In this document: positions 37,499 through 49,913 of the stretch, one piece after another
Layout of the letters: each line of letters starts with the position of its first letter
Numbering within the stretch: position 1 is the first letter of the stretch
Notes under the pieces: generated by a model
The model's database searches: none
What the model was told of the DNA's origin: nothing
Seen by the model: the letters and a program-made list of their open reading frames with translations, nothing else
Made by a program: the position numbers and the translations under genes
Source of the DNA: Endocalyx cinctus
Lineage: Eukaryota > Ascomycota > Sordariomycetes > Amphisphaeriales > Apiosporaceae
Reading direction: 5' to 3'
NCBI GenBank assembly: GCA_001600455.1
Contig: BCKC01000010.1
Span: forward strand, 1,680,556 to 1,744,555
Length of the DNA stretch: 64,000 nucleotides

Positions 37499-40400
37499 GA
37501 TGATCTACTACGGATAAGATTCTTCCTTTTCAATGGTAATCGATGCCTTTCTAAAGGTAATAACAGCAAGAGGATGTAAGATCAGAGGCAGCGAAACTTA
37601 GGATAACCGCTGGTCGAAGCATTTACTATATAGTTCATTTTCTACTACGCAAATCCTGACCTTTCCCCGGATACCATGTACGGTAAAGAGCATAATCATT
37701 TCAAGGATGGTTTTCATAATCTAATTACCATACAAATTTGTCGGTAGATTTGCGAACATGTCTGATTCGACTATGCAACTCTTAGGTAATTAATTGAGCG
37801 CCAATTAGAGCTGAGATATATCCAAGGCCAAGAATAGTTAAAGTCAAGGATACGTCTGTCATACGCCGTCTTCGATATTTATTTACCCCAGGTTGTGCTT
37901 TCAATCCGGCAGAACAGGTTTAGATTAATCTGTTGGCCAGCGGGTCACTCGAGGGTGTGTTTGAGCCGGTGGGGCCGACGCATATTGAGACGGAAAACCT
38001 CGATATACTTATGGCTGGGTGAATGCAAATGCTCTAGGCCCACTAAATAGAGATGACCTAAATATAACTTAATATATATATCAGTTTCTAGTAGAAATCA
38101 TGATATTTTATGTTCCGAGTGGGGGGGAGAGAATTTTGTAACCTTCATAATTTCTGGTACTTATGGACACGGCCTCAAAGTGGTGACGGTTTGAAATTCA
38201 TCGTTGCAATGAAAACACGAAGGGTTTATGAATGAATTTGAGACTTGTAGCTTCGAATTATCACGTTGGAGGTGGAATGATTGTGAAAAGAGCTCTTCCA
38301 AATACGGATCTTGCATTCTTTGAGCTTTTACTCTCCTGCAAAAGGTTAGGAAGGGAGACGCTCGGTAAATACTCGCATACAAGCCATCTACCATGCAATT
38401 ATGTCAAAGTTAATGAAAACCTGACTAGGATTACCGGAATGTACTTATATTTTATGTTTTAGTTTTACCAATATGTATCCCCCTTTTTTTGGTAGGAGGG
38501 GTAAGACAGACTCTTGACAATGGCATGTAATTATTATAATCCCTATTACATACGGCTCCCAAACTCAATCTTAAGCTTAATCCTGATCCTGCTGAGAGAC
38601 TGCCGAGTGGTAGTTTAGTTACCGGTTTTTCTTTGCTCAGTCGACTCGTAGGGATATACTTTTTCTTAGCATAATGCTTAGTATAGTCCTGGGGACGTTT
38701 CTAACACCTCTTATACCCCGGTAGGGTTACTCTTACGGAAGCTTATTCAGACTACCAACCGCATAAACTAACTTCAGACGGTTCGGTCTACTCACAACAT
38801 GGCACATCTTTCCTCACTCCCTTCTTATAAGTAATTACTACAAGAAACCCCGTCCAGTTATCGTTAGTTCGTTCTATACCAACATATCGATCAAACTAAT
38901 TTTACTTTTTCTGATTTCCTATGTTCGTATTTTTATATCTGTTACTCTGCCGATATTTTTCCTCGCGAATCTACAGCTCGCCATTTTCCAGACAGGTAGT
39001 GTCTTATCTAATATATATATATAGCTCCTTTGGACATATAAGCCCTTTAGACTGTCATCCCAGCTGACTAGGATCCATGGCCATGGACTTCGAATTGTCT
39101 GAATCATATAATACTCGGCATTTGAGAACCAGGTCAGATATCGATGTACTTCTTCATTAGCGGGTCACTGCACGGTAGATGGACTTTGATAATCCAATCC
39201 GCGAAGCCGTCTCCGGACAGATTTTCGCTATGATAATACTCAGATATGTAATTAACTAGCTAACTCGTAGTCGTTGCACGTAAGGGGTGATGTTGACTTT
39301 TGCTCCGCTATCATCCTTGATATAGTGATGACTATCGTGTATTTTTACAGCGAATCTCCGATTAATTTGTTCTTTCTTTATATCGATTACACCGGGCAAT
39401 GTCTCTGTAGAATTTAGCTGATTTTAGCACAGAGGAGATTAGTGCGGATAGCAGAACAAAAAAAAAAGAAGGGGAAAAAGTCTGTCCGCGACTGAGGCAG
39501 GCGGTGCTTATTTATATGTCCTGCTGGATGCATGTTATGCTCTCTTTCGGGATATTTTCTCTGCGACATGTATATGTCATGTCTCTCTCCGTTTGTTCCC
39601 TCCTCTCGTGATCACAATGACAGGATGCGCAATGCAGAAAATCGAGCACCCTTCTTTATGAGGGGATGCGCCAGGTCTGTACGTATCACTACCATGCGTC
39701 CAAGAATCACAAATGGCCATCGCATCCAGTATTGCGACGTGTTTTTAGTAACGACCTATTGAAGAAGTTCTGATCGCGAAAACCTCGAACGTGTTCGTCG
39801 CTTATTCCCAAGGTAAGACAATCGGGTCGGGTCGGAAATGAGTGCACGGTACGTCAAAAGGTCCCAGGACGACGGCAAGAATGCGACGCATAAACATGTC
39901 GCACAAACCCCAACTAAAACTCAGCCATGAACTTTTACATTTCGCGGGTGCATCATGACAGTCTATACCGTTAATTTTCGGGCTCCATGTTAAAACTTGG
40001 TATGATTCATTTAGTTAATCGTTAAATATGAAACTTTCTTGCTTCTCCAATTCCCGTCGAGGCGGAATAAGAAGGTGCCTTAAGAGAAAGAAAAAACTTC
40101 GAATCCTGTGCTCGGACGGTATCTCGGATTTGGCGGGTAGGCGGGGTCCACGTCATCGGCGATCACCGAGACCCAGGGATTTGGAGGCAGCTGCGCCATG
40201 GCGCATACGCCAGTTGATGTCTTTTTTTAAGAGTCACTTTTTTTTCCTCCTCCCCTCTTACGTCGCTTCTGCATAAAGATGCGCATTTTCGGGGGTATGT
40301 TCCCGTATTTATACGTAGTCCCGATTCGTCTCGGTCTGCTCCGATTGTTTTTTTCTGCTACGTAGTAAAGTAGTACATAGTCGGATAGTCGGGCGTAAAA

Positions 40401-40988
40401 CGTTACGATGTGATCCTTGAAACAACCTGTCGTATGTATCTACCTGACGCCCCTCTAACGGGGATTAAAAAGAAACGGACAGTTATTCCAATTAGAACCT
40501 ACCTTGCATGATGCACAACCGTGTAGTTGGTATAGAATCTTTTGTTCCTTTTTCTGTTTGTGTGTGTTTAATTTCTCTCAAATTACTAAAGAATCCTGTT
40601 TAACCCCTCTTCTAGCCAGGTGTATCTACATTCTACACGTTTTCCGTCTTCTCTTTCTAGCCAAGCTTCCTTCTCACATCCTCTCGGACAGAAGAAACGC
40701 GAAACGGAAAAACAAGACTAAAAAAGAAAGAGAAGAAATTCAAAGAAAAACAAAAACATCTCCACTGTTGTCATGTTCACGTCCCCTCGGTATGGGTCTC
40801 CTAAGCTAGCTTAGTTTCGTGGGCTACCGTAGATTGGGGAAATTAATTAGTACCAGACTTCAATCCCACTCGGACGATATTTTACTGAATGCAAAACCTC
40901 CATAGATAGGAAGAGATCTTCTTAAACGTGTTCCCTTTCGTTGCTAGACTTTATAAAATCTTTGAACAATTCTTTACCATAAATTGAA
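37499..40988. other. Long intergenic region, no gene seen
   Basis: 3.5 kb between divergent genes (LPMO minus, FAD monooxygenase plus). Frames at 38161-38462, 39532-39762, 40028-40276 and 40504-40809 have no domain or coding bias. I see no clear repeat. Confidence 0.5.
37626..37633 (-). promoter_or_regulatory. Possible TATA box of the LPMO gene
   Basis: CTATATAG, palindromic, lies about 130 bases upstream of the LPMO start on its coding strand. Confidence 0.35.
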
Positions 40989-42551
40989 ATGACTTCCAAT
41001 ACTTTTCACTCAGACTTCCACGTCTGTATCATAGGTGGGGGCGTCGTGGGTCTCACCGGTGGCATCCTTCTTCGTCGACATGGATTTAAAGTAACCATTC
41101 TTGAAAGGGATTTGACCCTTCATACCGTACGTTATTTATTTATTTATTTCAACTTGAAGACTATTACCCAAGCAGAAATGATTTATTTTTAACCTCGAAT
41201 TCCTATATCCAGTCTGGCGCAGGTATTCAGCTACATCCAAACGCCGTCAGAGTGCTACAGGACATCGGCGCGTACGAGAAGCTCAAAGAAAAATCCATCG
41301 TCCCGCCATCCATCATCCTCAAGGACTACAAGACGGGCCAGACGCTGCACGACCAGGACCTCCGGGCGCCGGCGGAGAAGTACGGCGCGCCGATGCTCAC
41401 GCTGCACCGCGCGCATCTGCGGCAGGTCCTCTACGACGAGGCGATCGCGTGGGGGGTCGTCGTGCGGCACGGGATCAACCTCAAGCCCGACGGGATCGAC
41501 CTCGCGGGCGGGTCCGTCACGCTGACGGTCGAAAGGGAATCCGGCGAGGTCGAGACCGAGACCCTGCGCGCCGACCTGTTCGTCGGCGCCGACGGCGGGC
41601 AGTCGGTCGTGCGCGAGAAGCTGACGGGCGCGAAGCCGACGGCCGTGCCCCACGGCAAGATCGTCAACCGCATCCTCGTGGACGAGGCCGCGATGCTGGC
41701 GCGGCCGCGGCTGCGCCGCCTGATCGAGAAGCCGAACATCATCGTCTGGCTCGGGCCCGAGTGCGAGGTGGTGACGTACGGGCTCGACGGCACCTTCAAC
41801 ATCGCCTTCACCTGGCCTTACTCGTCCGACCCGGCCGACATCTTCTTCGGCGGCCAATCCGTCGATATCGACGAGTTCAGGGCGCAGCTAAACGAGGAGT
41901 GGGACCCCGTCGTGCGCGAACTCATCGGTCTCGCGACGAGCTGCTCGCGCTGGATGTTCTTCGAACCTCTGATCGACGACGTGCAGACGCCTTGGATAGA
42001 TGACGCCGGAAAGTTCTGCATCGTGGGAGATGCGGCGCATAGAGGACTTCCGTATTTGTGAGTTTTTTTTTTTTTCCAGTTCAAGTTAGATTTAAATTTT
42101 CAACTAACGATCCATTTCCCAACTTTCCCGCAGAGGTCAAGGAGCCGCCGCCGGAGTCGAGTCCGTCTCCGTGCTCACGTACCTGCTCGCGCAGGCGAAG
42201 GATAAGTCGCAGGTGATGGACTGCCTCCGCATTTACCAGGATCTGCGAAAGGAGAGGACGGGACACGTCATCAGGGCGACGCTCAAGACCGGCCGCCTCT
42301 GGCAGATGGCCGACGGTCCCCTCAAGGAGGCGCGCGATCACGAGTTCCTGCACGAGACCCCCTCGGCCGGCTTTCCCAACCCGCTGGCCGATCCTTTCTT
42401 CCAGGAATGGCTCTGGGGTTACGACGCGCCCAAGGCCGCGCGCGAGGCTTGGGCCGCTCATAATCAGCAACAGCAGCTCGAGAAGAAAAAGTCGCTCGTC
42501 GTGCCGATACAGTCCGAGGTTCATACGCCCGTCACAAATGGCCATTCCTGA
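40989..42551 (+). CDS. FAD-dependent monooxygenase (salicylate hydroxylase-like)
   Basis: Three exons (40989-41126, 41213-42057, 42134-42551) give 466 residues. Motifs in order: N-terminal dinucleotide fold CIIGGGVVGLTGGILLRRHG with Glu at the end of the second strand (ILER), the DG motif LFVGADGGQSVVR, and GD motif CIVGDAAHRGLPYLGQGA, the last split by intron 2 at PYL|GQG. This is the class A flavoprotein monooxygenase layout (NAD(P)H plus FAD, one oxygen atom inserted into an aromatic or polyketide-like substrate). Cytosolic; no signal peptide and no C-terminal membrane helix. Substrate cannot be read. A decayed relative lies on the opposite strand downstream (43180-43965), tail to tail. 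Exon 2 has strong GC bias. Confidence 0.9.
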
Positions 42552-43179
42552 TTTTCTATTGTTATTTTCATGTTCAAATTTATGTTGCTGGTTACAGATT
42601 GTTCGCACGATTTTCCGCTTTCGGTTAACTAATGCATGAATCTAATACACCCGCGACTCATAGTGAGACTGCCGCACAGAGCCAGGACCACTCGTTACAG
42701 AAAGCTTTTTTTCCACCCCTTATTGTTATCCTCACGAAATACCAGATAGTATATTTATTCGTTTGATATTGAATATAGCGAAATTTCGAAATTGTCAAGC
42801 CTTAAAAAAAAAAAAAACATGTCTGTTTTCACCAATGCACGCATATTGTCTCGTTGTCCTATTACTTGTATCGCTGAATCGTTAAAGGGGAGGGGGGCAA
42901 AGATAGCATCCAAAATAGATAGTCCGTTATAAACCCGCAATTTTTAATTTATCTGGCCCAACGATCTGGGTCCTCTCCTCGTCACCTCCCTTCTTTGGAT
43001 CCTCGGATGACCCACTTAGTGAACGTGTCTCCTGCATGGAACTTGTCAACGTCCGAGTTTATTTATTTTTCTTACAGGGGGTTAGCCATGATCTTGGGAC
43101 ACAGAATTTTCTTTCTTGGAAAACAATAAATCCAGTTCTATCCAGGCGTTCTTGGCGATGATAGTAGACGTTCCTTTTC
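42552..43179. other. Convergent spacer, no gene seen
   Basis: Between the 3' end of the FAD monooxygenase gene and the 3' end of the monooxygenase relic. AT-rich; nothing else visible. Confidence 0.6.
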
Positions 43180-43965
43180 CTATCGCAACTCTTTCTCCAT
43201 AATCTCCAGAGCTTCATCCCGGTGCTTCCGATTATCGAAGTCTAGAATGAAGTCCCACCTCGGCAGTAACCCCTTTTTCAGCTTCTCCAAGTTCAGGCCC
43301 GTGTCGGTACCTCGACCACGGGATATATCTCCCGTACTACGACTTGACTCGACGATACGCTGCGTGCGAGGATGTCTGACTCGATCGTATACTTTCGAGG
43401 CGACTTAAGCCTCCGTTGGCGTCTTGGCCCGCCTTAAGAGGGCCGAAGAATCAACCCGTCCTCGATGGACATTCCCCCACCTGAACCCTGCCAGGGTGTC
43501 GTAGCGTGGGCGGCGTCCCCGATAATACACGTGGGACCGGAAACGTAGCTACAAGCCGGCGGGTGCTCCCAGAGGTACATCGCGGGCTGCTCTGCTTGGT
43601 CGCATAATAGCTGCGTGTCATTAGCCTTTCAATCCGTAAATCCTAGAGACGACAGACTATAGAAATTGATAATCAAGGGAATAATAACTAGATATGAATT
43701 ATCGCACCTTTTCCACGGCTTGGCCTAGATGTGACGGCCAGCTTCTATAAATCTTCCTTATCTCATCAGCGGCCACTGTCCGTAACTACTGATCCGAGAG
43801 ACTACTCTCATCAGTCGCACTGATGATAAATTGAACTAGCTGGCCGTTATTCAATACATTGTGCATTAAGTATTGTTCCCCTGCTAAACTCTGTCTACGT
43901 AACGGGGCTACTCTAGGTTCCAATGCACCACATTCCCGTATATTGACGTCTATTTAGGCTTTACG
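43180..43965 (-). pseudogene. Broken FAD monooxygenase relic, N-terminus missing
   Basis: Read on the minus strand, this region shows the C-terminal half of a salicylate-hydroxylase-type monooxygenase: NNGQLVQFI, an apparently intact 97-nt intron (43707-43611), YLWEHPPACSYVSG, the GD motif CIIGDAAHATTPWQGSG, then VYDRVRHPRTQRIVESSR and LLPRWDFILDFDNRKHRDEA ending at a stop. It is broken by an in-frame TAG at 43788-43786, a frameshift near 43443 (after the EDGLIL segment) and a TAA at 43407-43405. An upstream TAA near 43950 also interrupts it. The FAD-binding N-terminal half is absent; the homology fades where the prolyl-iminopeptidase gene ends (43981). It is of a different subgroup from the intact gene at 41-42.5 kb, because the motif after GDAAH differs. 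I conclude a dead gene fragment. Confidence 0.75.
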
Positions 43966-43980
43966 AGCTACTGTAGTTAC

Positions 43981-45043
43981 CTAGCCAGATTCACTGTAGG
44001 TCAAAAAATTGCTACAGAGCTCTAAGAACCGCTCCTTGTTCTCCACATGAACCATATGGCTAGCATCTTCGATAGTCGCCCATTTGACCTTAGGTATGGC
44101 ATTAAACCAAGGCATCATGGCTATGTCTTGAACCTCATCAAAGCTCCCATTCAAAAGCAGAGTTTCCGCTTCAATATTGCGAGCTCCCTTCGAACCATCC
44201 CAATCCTTGATGGAACCTATAACCGCAAACTCAGCTGGGCCTTGGCTAGAATTGAACTGTCAGCACGCTGGTTGATATTCTCTTTCGGCATTGATCACTT
44301 ACATTGTTACATAGGCGGTGGGATCATCTTTGACGTTCTGGAATGCTGTTTTGATCTCTTCTGGCCACGGGTCAAGACGGCAAACATGCTTGGCACTGGA
44401 ATTGTATGATTAGGTAAAGTTCAAACTAGTGAAGTGAACAAGGGGAAGAAGCATACTTCCACGCAGAGGACGCTTTTTGAAATTCTTCGCTCTCGTGATC
44501 TCCACGGCTATCGCAGTCCCGTAGCGTATTTCTGACGTCTTCTGGTAGCTGCTCAAGCAACTTCTGAACGCCCTTGATATACATGGGGATAACGCAGGGG
44601 CCGCCGACGATGATGAGCTTGCGCAAGCCGCGAGGACGAGTCGAAGCATAAGCTCCGCCCATGGTGCCGCCCCAGCTATGGCCGATGATATCGAAACCCG
44701 GTCCCTCGCGCAGACCTAGGTGATCGATCAGATTGTCCAGCTCGGCGAAGAAGAGCTCAAAGGACCAAAATTCGGCGTCGCCCATCTTGTCGCGCAGGCG
44801 CGTCGACTTCCCACATCCGATCTGGTCATACAGTAGCACGGGCATCCCGCGAGTATCGTGTAATTCAGAAATGCCCGAAACATACTCGTGTCCGCAGCCG
44901 GGGCCGCCGTGTAGGATGATCAAAGATGGTTTACTGCCGATTTCTCCGATTAATTTGTACCATGTCTCGCATGGTCTATCCGTCAGGCTACTCTCGAAGG
45001 GCACTTTGCCTTCGGTCACAGGTACTACTATATCCAAAAACAT
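43981..45043 (-). CDS. Prolyl iminopeptidase-type alpha/beta hydrolase (S33)
   Basis: Three exons (45043-44457, 44395-44303, 44245-43981) close in frame to 314 residues. Oxyanion-hole motif HGGPG (45-49), nucleophile elbow GHSWGG with Ser123, Asp263 in NGSFDEV and His290 in DASHMVH give a complete catalytic triad of the S33 family. Members release N-terminal proline from peptides or act on related amides and esters; fungal copies of this branch are often cytosolic amidases of unknown substrate. No signal peptide. The start is uncertain: the sequence just before VVPVTEGKVPF also looks like an intron 3' end (CTAAC then TATAG), so a short upstream exon is possible. The broken monooxygenase follows 16 bases downstream on the same strand. 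Confidence 0.88.
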
Positions 45044-48000
45044 GAATAGGTTAGAAAGGGTCGAAATTAAGGGAGAAAGAGCTAGTTGTAATTAGTCAAT
45101 AATCTTGTTCATAGTCAAATTCATCATGGGAGAACGATATTAAAAGCTGTGAGGTATTTTAAGTTCCCCCATGTTCTAATGAGGCCCCGCAGCGACTCGC
45201 TTTTTTGTGATTCCTGCAGTTGGTTCTCATTATACAAGGTTCTAGCGAAGGAATTTCAAACCCTTACTTAATATCGTAGTGTTGCGTTGGTGCAGAGTAC
45301 AGAATTCATAAACTCCTATTCGTGCTTCGTAGTAGAATAAAAAGATTCATTATCTTATGGTATCACTCTGTACTGCTAGAAACAAATTTACTTGGACTGA
45401 TTTTCGATCAGCTGGGACACGTCAATGCGACCTTATTATCTCTAGTGATGCGCTATTGTACGCTGTATTGAGATGTTGGTGCAAAAGTTTTGAAATTCGC
45501 TTATGGCTGAATGTTTTCACCTTGTTGCCGATGTCGATGATTACATCTTCATTACCAAGATACGTGAGAAGAGGATATATGATATCACACTTCACATAAG
45601 AACTATAATCACATGAATATCAGAATTGCATAGCAAGAGCTAAATATCTATTGTTCAAGTGAACTAATTCAAAATGTTCTATGCGGACGCGTTATAAAGC
45701 TGATAGAGATTATTTCCATAATTAACGGTTTCATCTCTCTTAGTTCAATGTCATACCAAAGCTAGTTCCGTAACCGTTCTAACAAAACTGATCTATAAAA
45801 CTTGCATAGGTATAAGTCTAGTCACTAGTCAGGCCTCAAAGCCAGGAATATATCATACACCTTTACGCACACTCTCACCAATATTTCTTATAGAACATAC
45901 ATATGTCATAGCCAAACTGCCTGTCGCGGCACCCCCTTTCAACGAATTAGAGTCTATTCTATAGGGACATCAAGAAAAAAAGAAAAAGAAAATCAGATTT
46001 GTAACAAGATCTAGGTTGAGTAAATTTTGACTTGATTAAAGGGGTATTTCTCATACGAAGTCTGCTTCGTTGTATTTCTCTGGGTTAGGAGTATCGATTA
46101 TGAGTAAGTATTTAATGTTAGTCTAGCTACTTCTCCGCAGCTGCTAGGAGGGTGTTCCGAGTAATGGAGTGCCTATCAAAGGGGTGACTTCCGACCTTCA
46201 GGAAGAAAAAAATAGAGAGAAAAGGGGTTTAATGTTCCTATCAATGTTATTAACCTACTAAGTGATTAGTCTCTGTCTACGTAGCTGCTCTCTATCACAC
46301 CCCAACGCACACGTATACCAATTACACTTATATTGTTGTACACATGATTACCTGAAATATATCGATTTTGTCTCCAAGAGTGCCCAGAGCTGCTTAGTCC
46401 TATCAGAAATAACTCAAAGTCACATTCAGCATTAATGTGGGTTAAAATCAAGCTTACACCGCGGATATCTATCCTCCTTCCTGACTTTGAATATTGGTTT
46501 CTGCTCAAACCTTTACTGCCCAGTCTATTTATTCGCTTAAGTTATAAGAAATTCATGATCAACCCTGGAGATAAGACGGATAAAGCCGCTGCTACGAGCC
46601 GGGCCGCATATTGTTTCTTCACCTATCCATATTATCATACCTACTTTTTCTTTTCTTTTTTCTCACATACTGGCATCGCTTGTTTCTCTTGCTTTTCATG
46701 ACGTATTTATCTCCAATTTTGTGCCCAGTCATATCCATAAAAAGAATAATTTTCTAGCCGGGCATGGCAGATAAGAAAAAAAAGAAAGCATGGAGACAGA
46801 CAAAAAAAAAAAAAACACGCCAGCCTTCGTCCCGCTTCCCGGTTACGGGAATCGGCAAAAAAGAAACAGAGCACCGGACGTTTGTTTTCTGATGCAGAGC
46901 GCGGGAATATAAGAGACAGAGTTTAATGATCGACCGCACACATGCATGCATACGCCTTCGACCTGTCACATGCATGTCGCGGACAGTTTTAATAAAGCGC
47001 TAAAACTTTTTTCTTTTTGGCATCTTGTCTCTCCAAATTTGTACAGAGAGGGAAGGAAGTCAACAAAAGAAAGAGTAGAGAAGGGTAACCAGCTCGGTAG
47101 GTCGCTGAATCAGGGCCGTACGAAGCCGGTCTGCAGGAGGAATTCGCTTTCTGCGCTTCGCCTTATCTGATCTTTCATCCTCACTTAAATTAGGTAGCGG
47201 TGAGCAGAGAAGTAAATTCACGACATGATGTCATGTAATTATATATATACGGTGTGCTTAGTTCTTCGAAGTATTATCAAACTGTACTTTTCGCTATCCA
47301 AGGATCAACCTCGCCGCATAGCATCGTGAATTTTACCAAGAGAAAGTAAAACAGCAAATATCGGTTCAGAGTGTGATCGAAAAAAAAAATCTCGGGCTTT
47401 ACCGCACTCACCTGAATGAAACTTCCTGCACCCAAGCTGGTGATCTCTTGCTAAATATGCAGTAAAAAAAAAGCACGATTTTCCGTTGTGCCACGCTACG
47501 CAGGACCAGGAAATCCGTGTAACCATTCTATCATGAACTGAGACTCTTCGCCTAAAGAAGCCTCAATACTCCCCAAAATCACCTTGTTTTGGGGGTCGGA
47601 AGGAAAGTGCAAAGTACTCGTAAGCTGGACACATGATTAAATTGTGCTGCAAGTAAAAAAGAAAAGAGAACCCGCTCACTGCGTCTGAAAAAATGTTCCT
47701 GAAGTGAAGTTAATTAAGGTAAGTCGTACGGAAGTGAGATGGGGTACAAGGAATATCCTTCTAACGGCTTTCCGCCATTGCTACCTTACGTGCGTACATC
47801 GCGAGCAGCTCTCGGTTGGCGTACCCGCGTCACTTGGACTTAGGTATATGCATGCAATACGACGACGCAATGACATTTCCGTACCTGTTTAATAGCTATA
47901 TTATACGTCAAGCCGTAGCTTTCACGCTAATAAAGTTCAATGTTGGGTAGCTATAGGGTGATGTACCCAGACGACGTGTATTATTGGCGGCTACACGACC

Positions 48001-48807
48001 CGGAACCTTCTAAACGATCTCAATCTTATTAGACCATTGAAAATCACAAGTGTTCAGCTGGGTTCATCCATGAGGCTTTCCGCGCAAAATGATTTCGATT
48101 GGCCGATTTCCCTGAAAAGACGCCACCGTGCATGTCTTAATTCGTAAAGCCAGGGAATCACAGGACAAGTGCAGCATAAAAAAAACTTCGGCTGTTACTA
48201 TATTTCAGTCATTCATATGCAAGAGAGGTCTAGCAAGTGAACGGAAGATCACAATGCCGTTTTTAAGCGATAATTATTTGATGTTTGTGCAGAGGGTCAT
48301 GAGGTATCGTACCACTTGGCGTTGTGAATAAGTACTCAGCCAATACAAACGCTCACAAGAACTTATATTGCATCGGATTTTCTCGTCATCAGGGGATCAA
48401 AGTCATTTTATTGCATCTTCAATAATTATGATTGGCAGCTGATTCAATATAATGCAATAATTATATAAAATCAACTCATAATTAACAGGTTTGAACGCTC
48501 CTACGTCTATCACTCTATTTCATTCTTTCGTAGATAAACATGAAGAAAAGTGAAATCGTATCTCCAGGCAAAGAACAGAAAGTAAACGCATTAGCGCCAA
48601 GAGATCTCCGTAGAATACTAAATAATAACTCAAAATAAAATCTTCTTCGTAGCACATCGATCAATTAATCCTCCGGATAGATCCGATCTGATCTAAGCTT
48701 GCATGCCCCAGACTACAGATGCTGCTGTTGTGTAATGGAGGCACGAAAAAAAAAGGTACAGGGTCTTTTCAATAATTGCTGATGTAGGAGAAATTTATCC
48801 TATCAAT
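45044..48807. other. Long intergenic region, no gene seen
   Basis: 3.8 kb, AT-rich, with several small frames (45357-45599, 46266-46508, 46435-46701, 46754-46975, 47305-47526, 47704-47892, 48128-48331), none with a domain, signal peptide or convincing splice partners. Confidence 0.5.
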
Positions 48808-49913
48808 TTAAGACGTAAGCATAGCGATATTATATCTCGGATCCGGTGTGCCCAAAACTGCCCCAATCTCGCTAGGATGAAAGGCGTGCTGAAAAATCTC
48901 TATGTCTGTGGAAATCGCGGCAGGCTCATTGGCGGAGCTCGGACCCGCTGCGCTGGAGCTACCCGCGCCGTGATGCGATCTGGACGACCTCGATCGGGAC
49001 GAGTGGTGATGGCCGTGCTGCTTGTTCTTCTTGGCGATATCGTCGAGGATGAGGGACCAGGTGCTCAGACCGGGGTCCTCGAACACGAAGGCGACGTAGT
49101 CGAAGCGCCCGCGCAGGACCGGGTCGAACAGGAAGGCCTCCCTCCAGAGCGCGGCCATCTCCTGCGGCGGGTTCCGGTGGCCGTTACCCATACCGAAGTC
49201 GCCGACGACGATGGAGCGGTGCTCGTACGTGACGCACAGACGGAGGGCCGCGTGGATCTTGTTCCGGACCATGTCCCGCTCCACATCGAAGGCGAACTTG
49301 GTGCCCCGGTCGCTCAGCTTGGGCCACCGCGCGGCCGGCATCGAGATGACCGGCAGGTCGTACCACGAGTCGAACTTGCGGTACTGGTCGTGGGGGCCGC
49401 GAAAAACGACGACGTAAGGCGAGTAGATCCCCCCCTCCGACGGGATGGGGTAGTTCGATTCCGCCCCGGTCTCGGGACCGGGGGTGCCCAGCGTGGCGGA
49501 CAGGTTGCTGCGTCTGCAGAGCCGCTCTTCGTAACCGGTCGTTCCGGTCTCCCAATCACCCCCCGGTCTCTTATCGTTCGCGACGCAGATGACGGGTATT
49601 CTAAGGTTCACGTTGCCGCTCCACTCGAGGGCAACGTCGACGGGATCGCCCTCTCGGACATCTGAACAGGAGGAGTTTTTTTTTTTGTTAAGTCGGGCGT
49701 TCGTTGGATCAGTGCTGGGTAAGAGGTTCATGCGTGCTTACAGAACTCGGGTGTAGACGCCTGCCCCGAGGGTGCTAGGTTGATCTGCCTCAAAGGCTGA
49801 GTCCACAAATAAGAAACAGTGGGCCAAGAGGCAGCAAAATCTCTCTTGATGGTAGGTATGTAATATCGCTTGGCTTCAGAGGCGACCTCTGCAGGTTTGG
49901 GCTTCGGAGGCAT
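48808..49913 (-). CDS. Microbial-type PARG-like (TIGR02452) macrodomain protein
   Basis: Two exons (49913-49742 and 49661-48808) give 341 residues; the join reads TPEF|YVREGDP. The core follows the TIGR02452/DUF2263 pattern of fungal and bacterial poly(ADP-ribose) glycohydrolase-like proteins: a strand VICVAND, the loop RPGGDW (89-94), YEERLCRRSNL (101-111), GIYSPYVVVFRG, DLPVISMPAARWP and later VVGDFGMGNGHRNPPQEMA with a phenylalanine-rich end. The usual signature is GGG...QEE; here it is GGD and YEE, so the Gly and Gln are replaced but both catalytic-region glutamates (E102, E103) remain. Activity on ADP-ribose is therefore uncertain. A His/Ser/Arg-rich disordered insert (about residue 275-305) precedes the C-terminus. 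Probably cytosolic or nuclear. Confidence 0.82.

Noticed and set aside
44047..44409. 120-codon plus-strand frame
   Set aside because: It is antisense to exons 2-3 of the iminopeptidase gene, which has a complete catalytic triad and correct splicing.
48877..49665. 262-codon plus-strand frame
   Set aside because: Antisense to the PARG-like gene, which carries family motifs; GC-rich codon bias makes the opposite strand open.
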